Of a DNA stretch of 64,000 bases, positions 45,524 to 53,554 are shown in pieces (positions within the stretch are counted from its first letter, which is position 1; each line of letters begins with the position of its first letter). The position numbers and the translations under genes are program-made. Under the pieces are notes generated by a model. The model did no database searches and was not told the origin of the DNA. It saw only the letters and a program-made list of their open reading frames with translations. This DNA comes from Cytophagaceae bacterium. GTDB taxonomy: Bacteria > Bacteroidota > Bacteroidia > Cytophagales > Spirosomataceae. The stretch lies in NCBI GenBank assembly GCA_016722655.1, contig JADKIR010000004.1, forward strand, positions 1,054,001 through 1,118,000, read 5' to 3'.

Positions 45524-46861
45524 TTATTTGATTAATTTACCCTGAGATTTATCCAGGTCAACTTTTGCGATTAATACGTCATACAATGCACTGAAATAGT
45601 TGTTTTGAGCTTGTTTTAAATCTGATTCGGCATTGACAACCTCCATGTTTGAGCCTACACCTTGCTGATATTTGATTTTAGATACTCTCAATACTTCTTT
45701 GGCCAGATCCATATTTCTTGTCATGGCATCAAGTGATTCAAAACCATTTTTAAGGTTGATTTTAGCCTGGGTATTTTCAAGTTTAAATGACTCTTTGAGC
45801 ATTTCAACAGTGTTGTCAATCTTGATAATATTGAGTTTCTGTCTTTCAATTTGTACCTTTTTTAAACCAGAATCATAAATTGGCACTCTCACTCCCAATG
45901 TAATGGCTGATGACCCAAACCATCTTTCGAATGGATTAAACTGAGGATTACTATGACCAGCACCTAAAGAAGCACTCAGATTTACAGATGGTAAGTATGA
46001 TTTTTGATAACGTTCCTGATTAAGTTCAATCAGTTTTCTATTGGTAGCTAATTGACGAAACTCAATTCTGTTGGCAGGATTCACATCTTCGGCAATAACG
46101 CTCCTGATAAGTTTAACGTTAGCCTCATCAAGTTTATCTTTTAAAACCAATGTCGCCTCCTGAGGATATGACATTTGAAATTTCAGCAATTGAAGTGTTA
46201 GCCCAATCAGATTAGATAATTTTTGTTTTTCGGCAACCAGATTATTCCGTTGAACATTCAACCTATCTACATCAATTTTTTCTACAAAACCTTGTTTTAC
46301 AAACTGTTCTGTTTGTGCTATTACCGAATCCAGCCTACTGATGTTCAAATCCAGTGTCAAAGAACGTTGCTCGGCGACAAGCACTGAATAATAAGCTTTG
46401 CGAACACTCTCTGAAATGGTATTTTTTGATTTTTCCATTTCCTGACTGGCCATCAGCCTGTATGTATCAGCTGCCCTCAATCCAACTAACCATGTCGCAT
46501 CAAAAATCAACTGATTGAGACCGATACCAGCCTGACCACCCCAGGGCACACCAAACTTAAACTTAACTACTTCTCCTTCTGCAGCTTGTGGATTAAAGTT
46601 TTTTGCATCAAGTAATTGCGTCGGGACGATGGCATTGTAGGTATATCCAAACTGCCCGTTTATTTGAGGCATACCCGAATACTTGATTTCCTTGATTTGC
46701 CATTCGGCATCTTCAATTCCCACCTGAGCATTTTTTATGCTAGAGTGGTTTTTAATTGCGTAATCTACTGCTTCTTCAATCGTAAAGGCACTTTGAGCTG
46801 TTGCCACCTGTACCCAAAGCAGTGTAATAGCACCTATCCAGTAGGTTTTTACTTTTTTCAT
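45524..46861 (-). CDS. TolC-family outer-membrane efflux protein
   Basis: 445 residues with a signal peptide (about 1-22, ending VATAQ). The two repeats of the TolC fold are visible as long helical heptad segments: FTIEEAVDYAIKNHSSIKNAQ at the start, LRAADTYRLMASQEMEKSKNTISESVRKAYYSVLVAEQ, and KYQQGVGSNMEVVNAESDLKQAQNNYFSALYDVLIAKVDL near the end. It forms the trimeric exit duct of the pump. Its start overlaps the regulator stop by four bases, coupling it to the repressor. Confidence 0.94.
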   Translation of the reverse strand: MKKVKTYWIGAITLLWVQVATAQSAFTIEEAVDYAIKNHSSIKNAQVGIEDAEWQIKEIKYSGMPQINGQFGYTYNAIVPTQLLDAKNFNPQAAEGEVVKFKFGVPWGGQAGIGLNQLIFDATWLVGLRAADTYRLMASQEMEKSKNTISESVRKAYYSVLVAEQRSLTLDLNISRLDSVIAQTEQFVKQGFVEKIDVDRLNVQRNNLVAEKQKLSNLIGLTLQLLKFQMSYPQEATLVLKDKLDEANVKLIRSVIAEDVNPANRIEFRQLATNRKLIELNQERYQKSYLPSVNLSASLGAGHSNPQFNPFERWFGSSAITLGVRVPIYDSGLKKVQIERQKLNIIKIDNTVEMLKESFKLENTQAKINLKNGFESLDAMTRNMDLAKEVLRVSKIKYQQGVGSNMEVVNAESDLKQAQNNYFSALYDVLIAKVDLDKSQGKLIK

Positions 46862-47454
46862 ATTGCAAATTTTGTTTTTTCGTAAATTTCTAATCCCAGA
46901 GGTGTTACTATCCCTCTCACAAAGTGGTCGGTAAGCTCCAGTTGGGTATCTGTTAGTTTAAATTTGTCGGGGGGAAAAACCGAGGCATTGAATAGCATAT
47001 CTACAGTTTCCAATCTATATTTTACCAACACTTCAACGTTCATTTCGGCTCTGTAAAGCTTCATCGAAATACCTTGCTGAAGGTTTTGCCTAATCAAATC
47101 CGAAAAATTTGACTTAAAAGCCTTATATTTTTCAAATGCCGCCGGGTGGTATTTTTCCAGATCATAAAACAGCACCACATTAACTTTATCCAGCATATCC
47201 TTCATCAGTTTTACACTCAAGATGATTTCCTCAATGGGATTTTTAGACTGTTTTTTTAAATCTTTTGACCTGCATATTTCATCACATACCGATTGATCAA
47301 CAACTTTGGTTACCAACTCATCTTTGTCCTTAAAAAACTGATAAATTGTTTTTTTCGAAATTCCCAGTTCTTTGGCAATATCATCCAGTGTTACACTTCT
47401 GATACCATATCGGAAGTACAATTCTCTGGCGGTATTGATGATTCTATGCTCCAT
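46858..47454 (-). CDS. TetR/AcrR-family repressor of the RND operon
   Basis: 198 residues. The DNA-binding domain is IINTARELYFRYGIRSVTLDDIAKELGISKKTIYQFFKDKDELV (about 5-48). The C-terminal helical domain has no known ligand signature. It is the first gene of the efflux operon, so it controls its own synthesis with the pump. A long inverted repeat immediately upstream is the likely operator. Confidence 0.92.
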   Translation of the reverse strand: MEHRIINTARELYFRYGIRSVTLDDIAKELGISKKTIYQFFKDKDELVTKVVDQSVCDEICRSKDLKKQSKNPIEEIILSVKLMKDMLDKVNVVLFYDLEKYHPAAFEKYKAFKSNFSDLIRQNLQQGISMKLYRAEMNVEVLVKYRLETVDMLFNASVFPPDKFKLTDTQLELTDHFVRGIVTPLGLEIYEKTKFAI

Positions 47455-47462
47455 ATGATGAC

Positions 47463-47497
47463 AAAACTTTGGAAACTTTAAAAAGGTTCAAAGTTTT
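47463..47497. promoter_or_regulatory. Inverted repeat upstream of the TetR gene, candidate operator
   Basis: AAAACTTTG (47463-47471) and CAAAGTTTT (47489-47497) are perfect 9-base arms 17 bases apart, starting 8 bases from the TetR start codon. Inside the spacer further ACTTT-like repeats occur. The location in the 5' leader fits an autorepression site. The rest of the 323-base gap (47455-47777) holds the pyrD promoter and AT-rich sequence only. Confidence 0.55.
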
Positions 47498-47720
47498 TAT
47501 CACTTTTTTAAGAAATTTTCGAGAACAAATTTACCCCCGCTAATTTTTAACTACTATACCAAATATTTAAAAGGCTTATTTTCACCGATGAATGGAGGAG
47601 TTTTGCCGTTAAATGCATTTTTTTAAAAAAAATAAAAAATATAATTTTTCCACTATTAATTTAGACAAATAAAATATTTGTTGGGATTTCTAAGTTAAAA
47701 AAATCACCAAAAATTCTAAA

Positions 47721-47752
47721 TTTGGCTTTACGCAGTTTGTAGAGTAATTTTG
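47721..47752 (+). promoter_or_regulatory. Promoter of the pyrD-ubiE-porT operon
   Basis: TTTG (47721-47724) and TAATTTTG (47745-47752) are 20 bases apart, an excellent fit to the -33/-7 consensus of Bacteroidota. Transcription near 47759 would leave a leader of about 20 bases before the TTG start of pyrD. Confidence 0.65.
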
Positions 47753-47777
47753 TTGACCATTAGACATCAATTTCAAA

Positions 47778-48815
47778 TTGGATCTTTACAAAAACCTGAT
47801 TTTCCCGGTACTCTCTCAATTTGACCCTGAGAAGATTCACTATTTCGCAATGAATTCACTGCGATTGCTTCTGAAAATTCCGGGAACAAAATATATCTTA
47901 AAATCATCACTTGATGTAAGTAATCCACAACTTGCCAAAAAGGTAATGGGTCTTTCATTCAAAAACCCGATAGGACTAGCTGCAGGATTTGACAAAAATG
48001 CCCAATGGATTGATGAGTTGGATTGTCTGGGCTTTGGATTTATAGAAATAGGTACTATCACTCCAAAACCTCAGGATGGTAATCCAAAACCAAGGCTTTT
48101 CAGACTTAAAAAAGACCTGGCACTGATAAACCGAATGGGGTTTAATAATTTGGGAATTGAAGAGGCAGTAAAAAATCTAAAAAAAAGAAACTCTGACATA
48201 ATTGTTGGCGGGAATATCGGCAAAAACAAAATAACTGACAACGCCGATGCTCTCAATGATTATCTGCTGACCTTTAATGGCCTTAAAGACTGGGTTGATT
48301 ATTTTGTAGTCAATGTTTCATCGCCCAATACACCTGGCCTGAGGGAACTACAGGAAAAAGAACCACTTAAGAAAATTTTAGTAGCTTTGCAGGCTGAAAA
48401 TCAGGTAGCCCGGAAACCTATTTTGCTCAAAATTGCTCCTGATCTTACTGACTCCCAACTTGATGATATAGTGGATATTGTACTTGAATCAGGTATTGAC
48501 GGAGTAATAGCAACAAATACCACCTTATCGAGAGAAGGATTAAACACTGATAAATCTGTAGTGGACAATATTGGAGCCGGGGGACTTTCTGGAAAACCAT
48601 TAACACAAAGGTCAACTGAAGTGATTAGGTATCTGAACAAAAAAGGAGAAGGAAAGTTTGTGATAATAGGTGTTGGTGGAATTTATAATGCCAAAGACGC
48701 AAAAGAAAAACTGGAAGCCGGAGCCAGTTTGGTGCAGGTTTACAGTGGGTTTATATATGAAGGTATGGCCATAGCAAAAAAAATTAACGACGGATTACTA
48801 AAAGAAGGAATATGA
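47778..48815 (+). CDS. pyrD: Dihydroorotate dehydrogenase (quinone), class 2
   Basis: 345 residues, membrane-associated flavoenzyme of pyrimidine synthesis that oxidises dihydroorotate to orotate and passes electrons to menaquinone. Class 2 features are the N-terminal quinone-binding helices (LYKNLIFPVLSQFDPEKIHYFAMNSLRLLL), NPIGLAAGFDKNAQ, GFGFIEIGTITPKPQDGNPKPRLFRL, INRMGFNNLG and the active-site Ser in NVSSPNTPGLR. GLSGKPL and GVGGIYNAKDAKEKLEAGASLVQVYSGFIYEG close the barrel. The start is TTG: no ATG or GTG lies upstream in frame after the TGA at 47754, and the next ATG would remove the conserved N-terminal helix. It overlaps ubiE by four bases. Confidence 0.96.
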   Translation: MDLYKNLIFPVLSQFDPEKIHYFAMNSLRLLLKIPGTKYILKSSLDVSNPQLAKKVMGLSFKNPIGLAAGFDKNAQWIDELDCLGFGFIEIGTITPKPQDGNPKPRLFRLKKDLALINRMGFNNLGIEEAVKNLKKRNSDIIVGGNIGKNKITDNADALNDYLLTFNGLKDWVDYFVVNVSSPNTPGLRELQEKEPLKKILVALQAENQVARKPILLKIAPDLTDSQLDDIVDIVLESGIDGVIATNTTLSREGLNTDKSVVDNIGAGGLSGKPLTQRSTEVIRYLNKKGEGKFVIIGVGGIYNAKDAKEKLEAGASLVQVYSGFIYEGMAIAKKINDGLLKEGI

Positions 48816-49540
48816 GTGTAGTTCCCTACAAAGAAAGCGACAGCAGTAAAAAAGAGCAGATAGCCGAAATGTTTGACAACGTTTCGCACAAATACGATTT
48901 CCTGAATCACCTGCTCAGCGGTGGTGTGGATTTTTACTGGAGAAAAAAAGCTCTGAATAAGATTAAAGACCGTAAAAACGATTTGGTTCTTGATATCGCT
49001 ACGGGTACCGGTGACCTTGCAGTTGAAGCCTGGAAAACGCTTAAACCTAAGAAAATAATCGGGGTTGATATTTCTGAAGGTATGTTGAAAGTAGGCAGGG
49101 AGAAAATGCAAAAGCTAGGACTCGCAGATAAAATCGACATGCAGCTGGGCGACAGTGAAAAACTGGGCTTTGATGACAATACTTTTGACACGGTTATCGT
49201 TTCATTTGGCGTAAGGAATTTCGAAAACCTGCTCAAAGGTCTCACAGATATGTGCCGGGTTACCAAATCAGGCGGTACTTGTTTGGTTATAGAGTTTTCG
49301 AACCCAAAAGGATTTCCATTTAAACATTTATATTGGTTTTACTCTACTAAAATTTTGCCTGTAATCGGGAGGCTTTTTTCAAATGACAGCTCGGCTTATA
49401 CCTATTTGCCTGAGTCAGTAAAAGCATTCCCTGATGGCAATAAATTTCTGGAAATATTTGAGAAAGCGGGCTACACCGAAACTTCGGCTACACCCCTAAC
49501 CTTTGGCATATGCTCAGTTTACATAGGAAAAAAACCCTGA
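48812..49540 (+). CDS. ubiE: Demethylmenaquinone/ubiquinone methyltransferase
   Basis: 242 residues. It methylates demethylmenaquinone with SAM in the last step of menaquinone synthesis (menG role here, as Bacteroidota use menaquinone). Motifs: IAEMFDNVSHKYDFLNHLLSGGVDFYWR, the SAM loop LDIATGTGDLAVEA (residues 60-73), VDISEGMLKVGREK, VSFGVRNFEN and the family stretch CRVTKSGGTCLVIEFSNPKGFPF. The start ATG overlaps the pyrD stop (ATGA). The last 31 bases overlap the next gene. Confidence 0.96.
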   Translation: MSVVPYKESDSSKKEQIAEMFDNVSHKYDFLNHLLSGGVDFYWRKKALNKIKDRKNDLVLDIATGTGDLAVEAWKTLKPKKIIGVDISEGMLKVGREKMQKLGLADKIDMQLGDSEKLGFDDNTFDTVIVSFGVRNFENLLKGLTDMCRVTKSGGTCLVIEFSNPKGFPFKHLYWFYSTKILPVIGRLFSNDSSAYTYLPESVKAFPDGNKFLEIFEKAGYTETSATPLTFGICSVYIGKKP

Positions 49541-50223
49541 TATCGACACTTTTGTTTTTTATCACTGTAATTGGATATTCACAAAACGATGTCCAGTTTC
49601 AGCCTGATTATGATGCAAAAAAAGTGCATTTCGGGTATTTTTTGGGTGTTGCCACTACGCATTACCTTTTCAAGTTTAACAGCACTATGTTATCGGCGTC
49701 CAACAGTGGCAAGGTAAAATCTATTACTTCGCCCAGTACAACCGGCATCAAAGCTGGAGGAGTCATTAATGTTCACCTCAATGATTATTTCGATTTCAGG
49801 TTTTCTCCCTTGTCAATTTCAATATTTAATAGAAAAATTCTGGAGTCAGATTCGATTTCATCAACTCAGCAGGATAAGGCCTGGTTTGAGATTCCAATGT
49901 TGTTGAAATACAAATCAGAAAGGCGAAACAACAGCCGGATGTTCTTTTTTGGAGGTTTAAAATATGGTTTTGAAACCAATATCATCAATAAAAGAGGTAA
50001 AGCATTTACCAACAGTGCACTTTATACCAAATCCTCAGACCTAACTTTGGATTATGGAATGGGTCTGGAAATCTTCAGGGAATATTTCAAAGTAACGCCT
50101 GAAGTACATTTTTCTCATGGATTAAAAAACATGAAAGAACCTGGCGTTCCCGCGGATAGTTATTTAAGGTTGGTTGATAAAATCAGAACCCACACTGTTA
50201 CATTTTATCTAGTTTTTCAATAA
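49510..50223 (+). CDS. porT: PorT-like T9SS outer-membrane beta-barrel protein
   Basis: 237 residues. A basic start and signal peptide (about 1-25, ending IGYSQ) are followed by an eight-strand-type barrel: KVHFGYFLGVATTHYLFKF, GIKAGGVINVHLNDYFDFRFSPLS, AWFEIPMLLKYKSERRN, MFFFGGLKYGF, LTLDYGMGLEIFREYFKVTPEVHFSHG and the aromatic end VTFYLVFQ. Length, strand pattern and position directly after ubiE fit PorT/SprT, a protein needed for type IX secretion in Porphyromonas and Flavobacterium. It overlaps ubiE by 31 bases in another frame. The two T9SS-domain proteins in the window are potential clients. A general PorT-family barrel is the fallback. Confidence 0.78.
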   Translation: MLSLHRKKTLISTLLFFITVIGYSQNDVQFQPDYDAKKVHFGYFLGVATTHYLFKFNSTMLSASNSGKVKSITSPSTTGIKAGGVINVHLNDYFDFRFSPLSISIFNRKILESDSISSTQQDKAWFEIPMLLKYKSERRNNSRMFFFGGLKYGFETNIINKRGKAFTNSALYTKSSDLTLDYGMGLEIFREYFKVTPEVHFSHGLKNMKEPGVPADSYLRLVDKIRTHTVTFYLVFQ

Positions 50224-50950
50224 CACTTTTGGCGGCTTTTATTAGTCCCAGGTCGGCTTCCTGCAACAAATACTCATTGGCATTTTGGTCTCCCATTTTT
50301 ACATTAGGATTTCTGTAAACCATTTTGCCTTCAAAAATTTTGCTTGCCGAAAAATGAAAAGCATCTACCCCCGATTTATTAATTTCAGGGATATTATCGG
50401 GATTAACCCCACTTCCTGCCATAATCTGAAGCCGATTTCCTACAATTTCTTTATACTTTTTCAAATTTTCTATTCCGTCAAAAGCTTTATCTCTTTGTCC
50501 GGAAGTTAGAAGATTATTTATCCCCAAATCAATCAGTTGTTCCAGAGCTATTTCCGGATTTTTGCACATGTCATATGCCCTGTGAAAAGTGACAGGAAAA
50601 CTCCCGGCTGCATCCTTAAGCATTTTTATGGTATTTATATCGATATCGCCCGCAGGTGTAAGGCCACCAAAAACAAATCCACCAGGGTTTAGATTTCTGA
50701 ATTGCTCAATATCGAGAAGCATAGTTTTTATTTCAGACTCTGAATAACAAAAATCACCTCCCCGGGGCCGGATCATTAAAAAAACCGGGATATCAACTTC
50801 CTCAATCAGTGCCCTGGCCATACCATAAGAAGGTGTGGTGCCTCCTTCGGGTCTGCCTCCACAAAGCTCGATTCTATCAGCACCCCCATAAAAAGCATTT
50901 TTGCCGGATTGAACCGAATAACAACATATTTCGAGGAGTTTCTTTGACAT
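50198..50950 (-). CDS. cutC: CutC family protein
   Basis: 250 residues, the normal size, a TIM-barrel cytoplasmic protein. Family motifs: LEICCYSVQSGKNAFYGGADRIELCGGRPEGGTTPSYG, FLMIRPRGGDFCYSESE, GFVFGGLTPAGDID, VTFHRAYDMCKNPEIALEQLIDLGINNLLTSGQ and IMAGSGVNPDN. CutC was linked to copper homeostasis, but the molecular function is unsettled and no copper gene lies nearby. It is convergent with the PorT-like gene and the two overlap by 26 bases at their 3' ends. Confidence 0.95.
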   Translation of the reverse strand: MSKKLLEICCYSVQSGKNAFYGGADRIELCGGRPEGGTTPSYGMARALIEEVDIPVFLMIRPRGGDFCYSESEIKTMLLDIEQFRNLNPGGFVFGGLTPAGDIDINTIKMLKDAAGSFPVTFHRAYDMCKNPEIALEQLIDLGINNLLTSGQRDKAFDGIENLKKYKEIVGNRLQIMAGSGVNPDNIPEINKSGVDAFHFSASKIFEGKMVYRNPNVKMGDQNANEYLLQEADLGLIKAAKSVIEKLDKM

Positions 50951-51072
50951 TATTTTGTAAAAAACAGAATGATTAATGGACTAAAAATCAAGTATTTAAC
51001 CCGATTTTGAAAAATTTTCCACAAAATATCACATTTTTTTTTACTAAAATCGTTAAACTCACAAAGTTTTTT

Positions 51073-51080
51073 TACTTTTG
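51073..51080 (+). promoter_or_regulatory. -7 element of the DUF2795 gene
   Basis: TACTTTTG followed by CAGCC is a very typical Bacteroidota -7 element and start region. It is 43 bases before the ATG at 51124. It lies inside the longer frame that opens at 51007 and so argues for the shorter start. No clear -33 TTG is seen. Confidence 0.6.
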
Positions 51081-51123
51081 CAGCCAATTTAAAAAAGGAT
51101 GTTTAACTAAAACGGGTGAAACT

Positions 51124-51345
51124 ATGTATTGGACACTAGAACTTGTATCTTATTTGGAGGATGCACCCTGGCCAGCAACTAAAGACGAATTGATCGATTT
51201 TTCAATAAGGTCAGGAGCTCCAAACGAGGTAATCGAAAACTTGTCTGAACTGGAGGACGATGGCCAACCTTATGAAAATATCGAGGAGATCTGGCCGGAT
51301 TATCCAACAAAAGAAGATTTCTTTTTCAACGAAGACGAATATTAA
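51124..51345 (+). CDS. DUF2795 family small acidic protein
   Basis: 73 residues from the ATG at 51124 (MYWTLELVSYLEDAPWPATKDELIDF). The frame is open to 51007, but the promoter element falls inside that extension and the family begins at MYWTLEL. The protein is strongly acidic, ending DYPTKEDFFFNEDEY, with a helical core IRSGAPNEVIENLSELEDDGQPYENIEEIW. Very similar small proteins are widespread in Bacteroidota; function unknown. It is a single-gene unit with its own promoter and terminator, which suggests strong expression. Confidence 0.85.
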   Translation: MYWTLELVSYLEDAPWPATKDELIDFSIRSGAPNEVIENLSELEDDGQPYENIEEIWPDYPTKEDFFFNEDEY

Positions 51346-51374
51346 TATATCGCCGGGAAAAATTTTATTCATTG

Positions 51375-51408
51375 AAAACACTCCAGTTTTTGGGGTGTTT
51401 TTTTTTAC
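51375..51408 (+). terminator. Rho-independent terminator of the DUF2795 gene
   Basis: AAAACACTCC pairs with GGGGTGTTTT (one wobble) around a seven-base loop, followed by a run of T. Confidence 0.85.
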
Positions 51409-51483
51409 CAAAAAAGTTTGACCGAAATCCGCAAATTATAGATGATAATGAAACTTTTCAACATACTTCCTTATTTTTAGAAT

Positions 51484-52131
51484 ATGGAACTTAAAGACCT
51501 GAAATCACTCGTAAAAAAAGGTGAAGGTTACAATTTGGAATTCAAATTAAAAACCAACCACCCCGAAAAAATAGCAAAAGAAATTGCTGCCTTTGCAAAT
51601 TCGGGTGGTGGAAAATTGCTTTTGGGAATCTCTGATGATTTGATGCTCAAAGGTCTCAAATATCCTGATGAAGACGAGTATCTCATTGAAAAAAGTATTA
51701 GGAAACATATCTCTCCCAGCCCTGAATATGACATTGAGCGAATCAAGCTGGATAATGAGCGGGAAATTGTAGTTTTTGATATAAAAGAAAGTACCGAAAA
51801 GCCACTCTTTTATCAAACTGATACAGAAGAAAAGAAGATTTTTGTCAGAAATGAAGATAAGTCCATCCAGGCTTCTAAAGAGGTAAGAGAAATTCTGAAA
51901 GGGCAGTCAAAAGACCGGAGTTTTAGATTTGAATACGGAGAAAAAGAAAGGGTATTGATGAGTTTTTTAGAGAAAAATAAAGAAATCACAGTTTCAGGTT
52001 TTTCCGAAATTGCAAATATCTCAAAGAAAAATGCCAGCCGAACACTGATACTTTTGGTATTGGCCGGAGTATTGAAGGTTTCGCCAAACGAGTCCGAGGA
52101 CCTTTTTATGAGCAAAGAATCAGAAACTTAA
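51484..52131 (+). CDS. AlbA/Schlafen-type putative DNA-binding protein
   Basis: 215 residues. The N-terminal domain (about 10-125) is the AlbA_2/Schlafen-like fold: GEGYNLEFKLKTNHPEKIAKEIAAFANSGGGKLLLGISDD, then IVVFDIKESTEKPLFYQ and KIFVRNEDKSIQAS. The C-terminal part (about 150-205) looks like a winged helix (VLMSFLEKNKEITVSGFSEIANISKKNASRTLILLVLAGVL). The family is annotated as ATP-binding or transcriptional regulators; ATP binding is doubtful for short members. Single gene; targets unknown. Schlafen-like proteins also occur in defence systems, but no partner gene supports that here. Confidence 0.82.
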   Translation: MELKDLKSLVKKGEGYNLEFKLKTNHPEKIAKEIAAFANSGGGKLLLGISDDLMLKGLKYPDEDEYLIEKSIRKHISPSPEYDIERIKLDNEREIVVFDIKESTEKPLFYQTDTEEKKIFVRNEDKSIQASKEVREILKGQSKDRSFRFEYGEKERVLMSFLEKNKEITVSGFSEIANISKKNASRTLILLVLAGVLKVSPNESEDLFMSKESET

Positions 52132-52265
52132 CAATTTCATAACATTAGAATTTATCACACATAAAACAAAAATCCCAACTTGCGGAAATTTTTTCGGAGA
52201 GCTTTGAATTCACCCGAAAAAATTTAAAAAAATCAGGTTATAAGACCTGAAAAACATTTACCAAT

Positions 52266-53552
52266 ATGAAATTTAGAAAAATAATTTTAAGCATGGCTAC
52301 CATGCTTTGTGTATCCATATTTACTTTTGGTCAGGAAAGCGGTTCACTTCTTAGTGTAGACACCACCCATCTAAAAAAAATCCTAAACACTTATAAAAAG
52401 CTCGAATATGTTGGCTTTTCAGGTTATATACAGCCTCAATTTCAAATTGCCCAGGAAAAGGGAATCAAAAGTTTTAACGGAGGAGATTTTGGTACTCAAG
52501 TCGATAACAGATTTATGCTTCGTCGTGGTCGATTTCGTATAGATTATGCCAGATTTTCCGCCGAAAATATGCCAAAACTCAACTTTGTTTTTCAGTTTGA
52601 TGGTACAGAAAGGGGATTTTTTATACGAGATTTCTGGGGAAGAATTTATGAAAACAAACTCAATTATTTCTCGATAGTAACAGGAATGTTTGCCCGCCCA
52701 ATGGGATTTGAAGTAAACTTAAGTTCATCAGACCGGGAATCGTTGGAAAGGGGCCGAATGTCACAACTATTGATGAAAACCGAAAGAGACCTGGGTGCCA
52801 TGATTTCTTTTGAACCGAAAGGCCAAAAAGACTGGAGGAATCATATTAAATACGACATTGGACTTTTTAATGGACAAGGACTTGCTGCATCTGCCGATTT
52901 TGATAGCCATAAAGATTTGATAAGTCGATTGGTATTGAGGAATGTAAAAATCCATAAAATGATACTTTCCGCAAGCGTATCAGGGTTGTTTGGAAAAATC
53001 GCTAATCCATCCGGTCAGGAATACAGAATTAATGAAAATGGAAAATTTACTCTGAACACTTCTGATGCTATTGCACCCAGAATATACAAAGGTGCCGATA
53101 TTCAGCTAAAAATTCCGAACAAAAATAAAATGTTTACCGAGCTACGTGCCGAATATATGAAGGGACTGCAACCAGGCTTGGTTTCCTCCACAGAGACACC
53201 TACATCATTACCCGTTTTAAATGGAGTAGCAACTCCGTTTTATGTCAGAAATTTCAATGGTGCTTATTTTTATTTCCTTCAAAATATTGTCTCTACAAAA
53301 AACCAGATAATCTTAAAATATGACTGGTATGACCCTAACACCAAACTATCAGGAAAAGAGATAACCACTGAGTTTAACGATGCCGAAATAAAGTACAACA
53401 CGCTTGGATTAGGATATATCAGATATGTAAATGAAAACCTAAAAGTGGTATTTTATTATGATATGCCCAAAAATGAATTTACATCTAAAGAAAGTTCAAA
53501 ATCTGATATTAAAGACAATACTTTATCTTGTCGGGTACAATACAGGTTTTAA
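52266..53552 (+). CDS. OprP/OprO-like outer-membrane porin
   Basis: 428 residues with a signal peptide (about 1-22, ending FTFGQ). The barrel has FSGYIQPQFQIAQEKG near the start, FMLRRGRFRIDYARFSAENMPKLNFVFQFDGTERG, and RDFWGRIYENKLNYFSIVTGMFARPMGFE followed by SSSDRESLERGRMSQLLMKTERDLGAMI, characteristic of phosphate-selective porin O/P proteins. It ends in LSCRVQYRF with the terminal Phe required for barrel assembly. Phosphate or other anion uptake is possible; no pst or pho gene is adjacent. The gene is convergent with the second RND operon with only two bases between the stops. Confidence 0.9.
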   Translation: MKFRKIILSMATMLCVSIFTFGQESGSLLSVDTTHLKKILNTYKKLEYVGFSGYIQPQFQIAQEKGIKSFNGGDFGTQVDNRFMLRRGRFRIDYARFSAENMPKLNFVFQFDGTERGFFIRDFWGRIYENKLNYFSIVTGMFARPMGFEVNLSSSDRESLERGRMSQLLMKTERDLGAMISFEPKGQKDWRNHIKYDIGLFNGQGLAASADFDSHKDLISRLVLRNVKIHKMILSASVSGLFGKIANPSGQEYRINENGKFTLNTSDAIAPRIYKGADIQLKIPNKNKMFTELRAEYMKGLQPGLVSSTETPTSLPVLNGVATPFYVRNFNGAYFYFLQNIVSTKNQIILKYDWYDPNTKLSGKEITTEFNDAEIKYNTLGLGYIRYVNENLKVVFYYDMPKNEFTSKESSKSDIKDNTLSCRVQYRF

Positions 53553-53554
53553 AA

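Noticed and set aside
51007..51123. Longer N-terminus for the DUF2795 protein
   Set aside because: The promoter element at 51073-51080 lies inside it, and the family begins at the ATG at 51124.
51484..52131. Schlafen/AlbA-like gene as part of a defence system
   Set aside because: No partner effector, nuclease or mobile context next to it; flanked by ordinary single genes.
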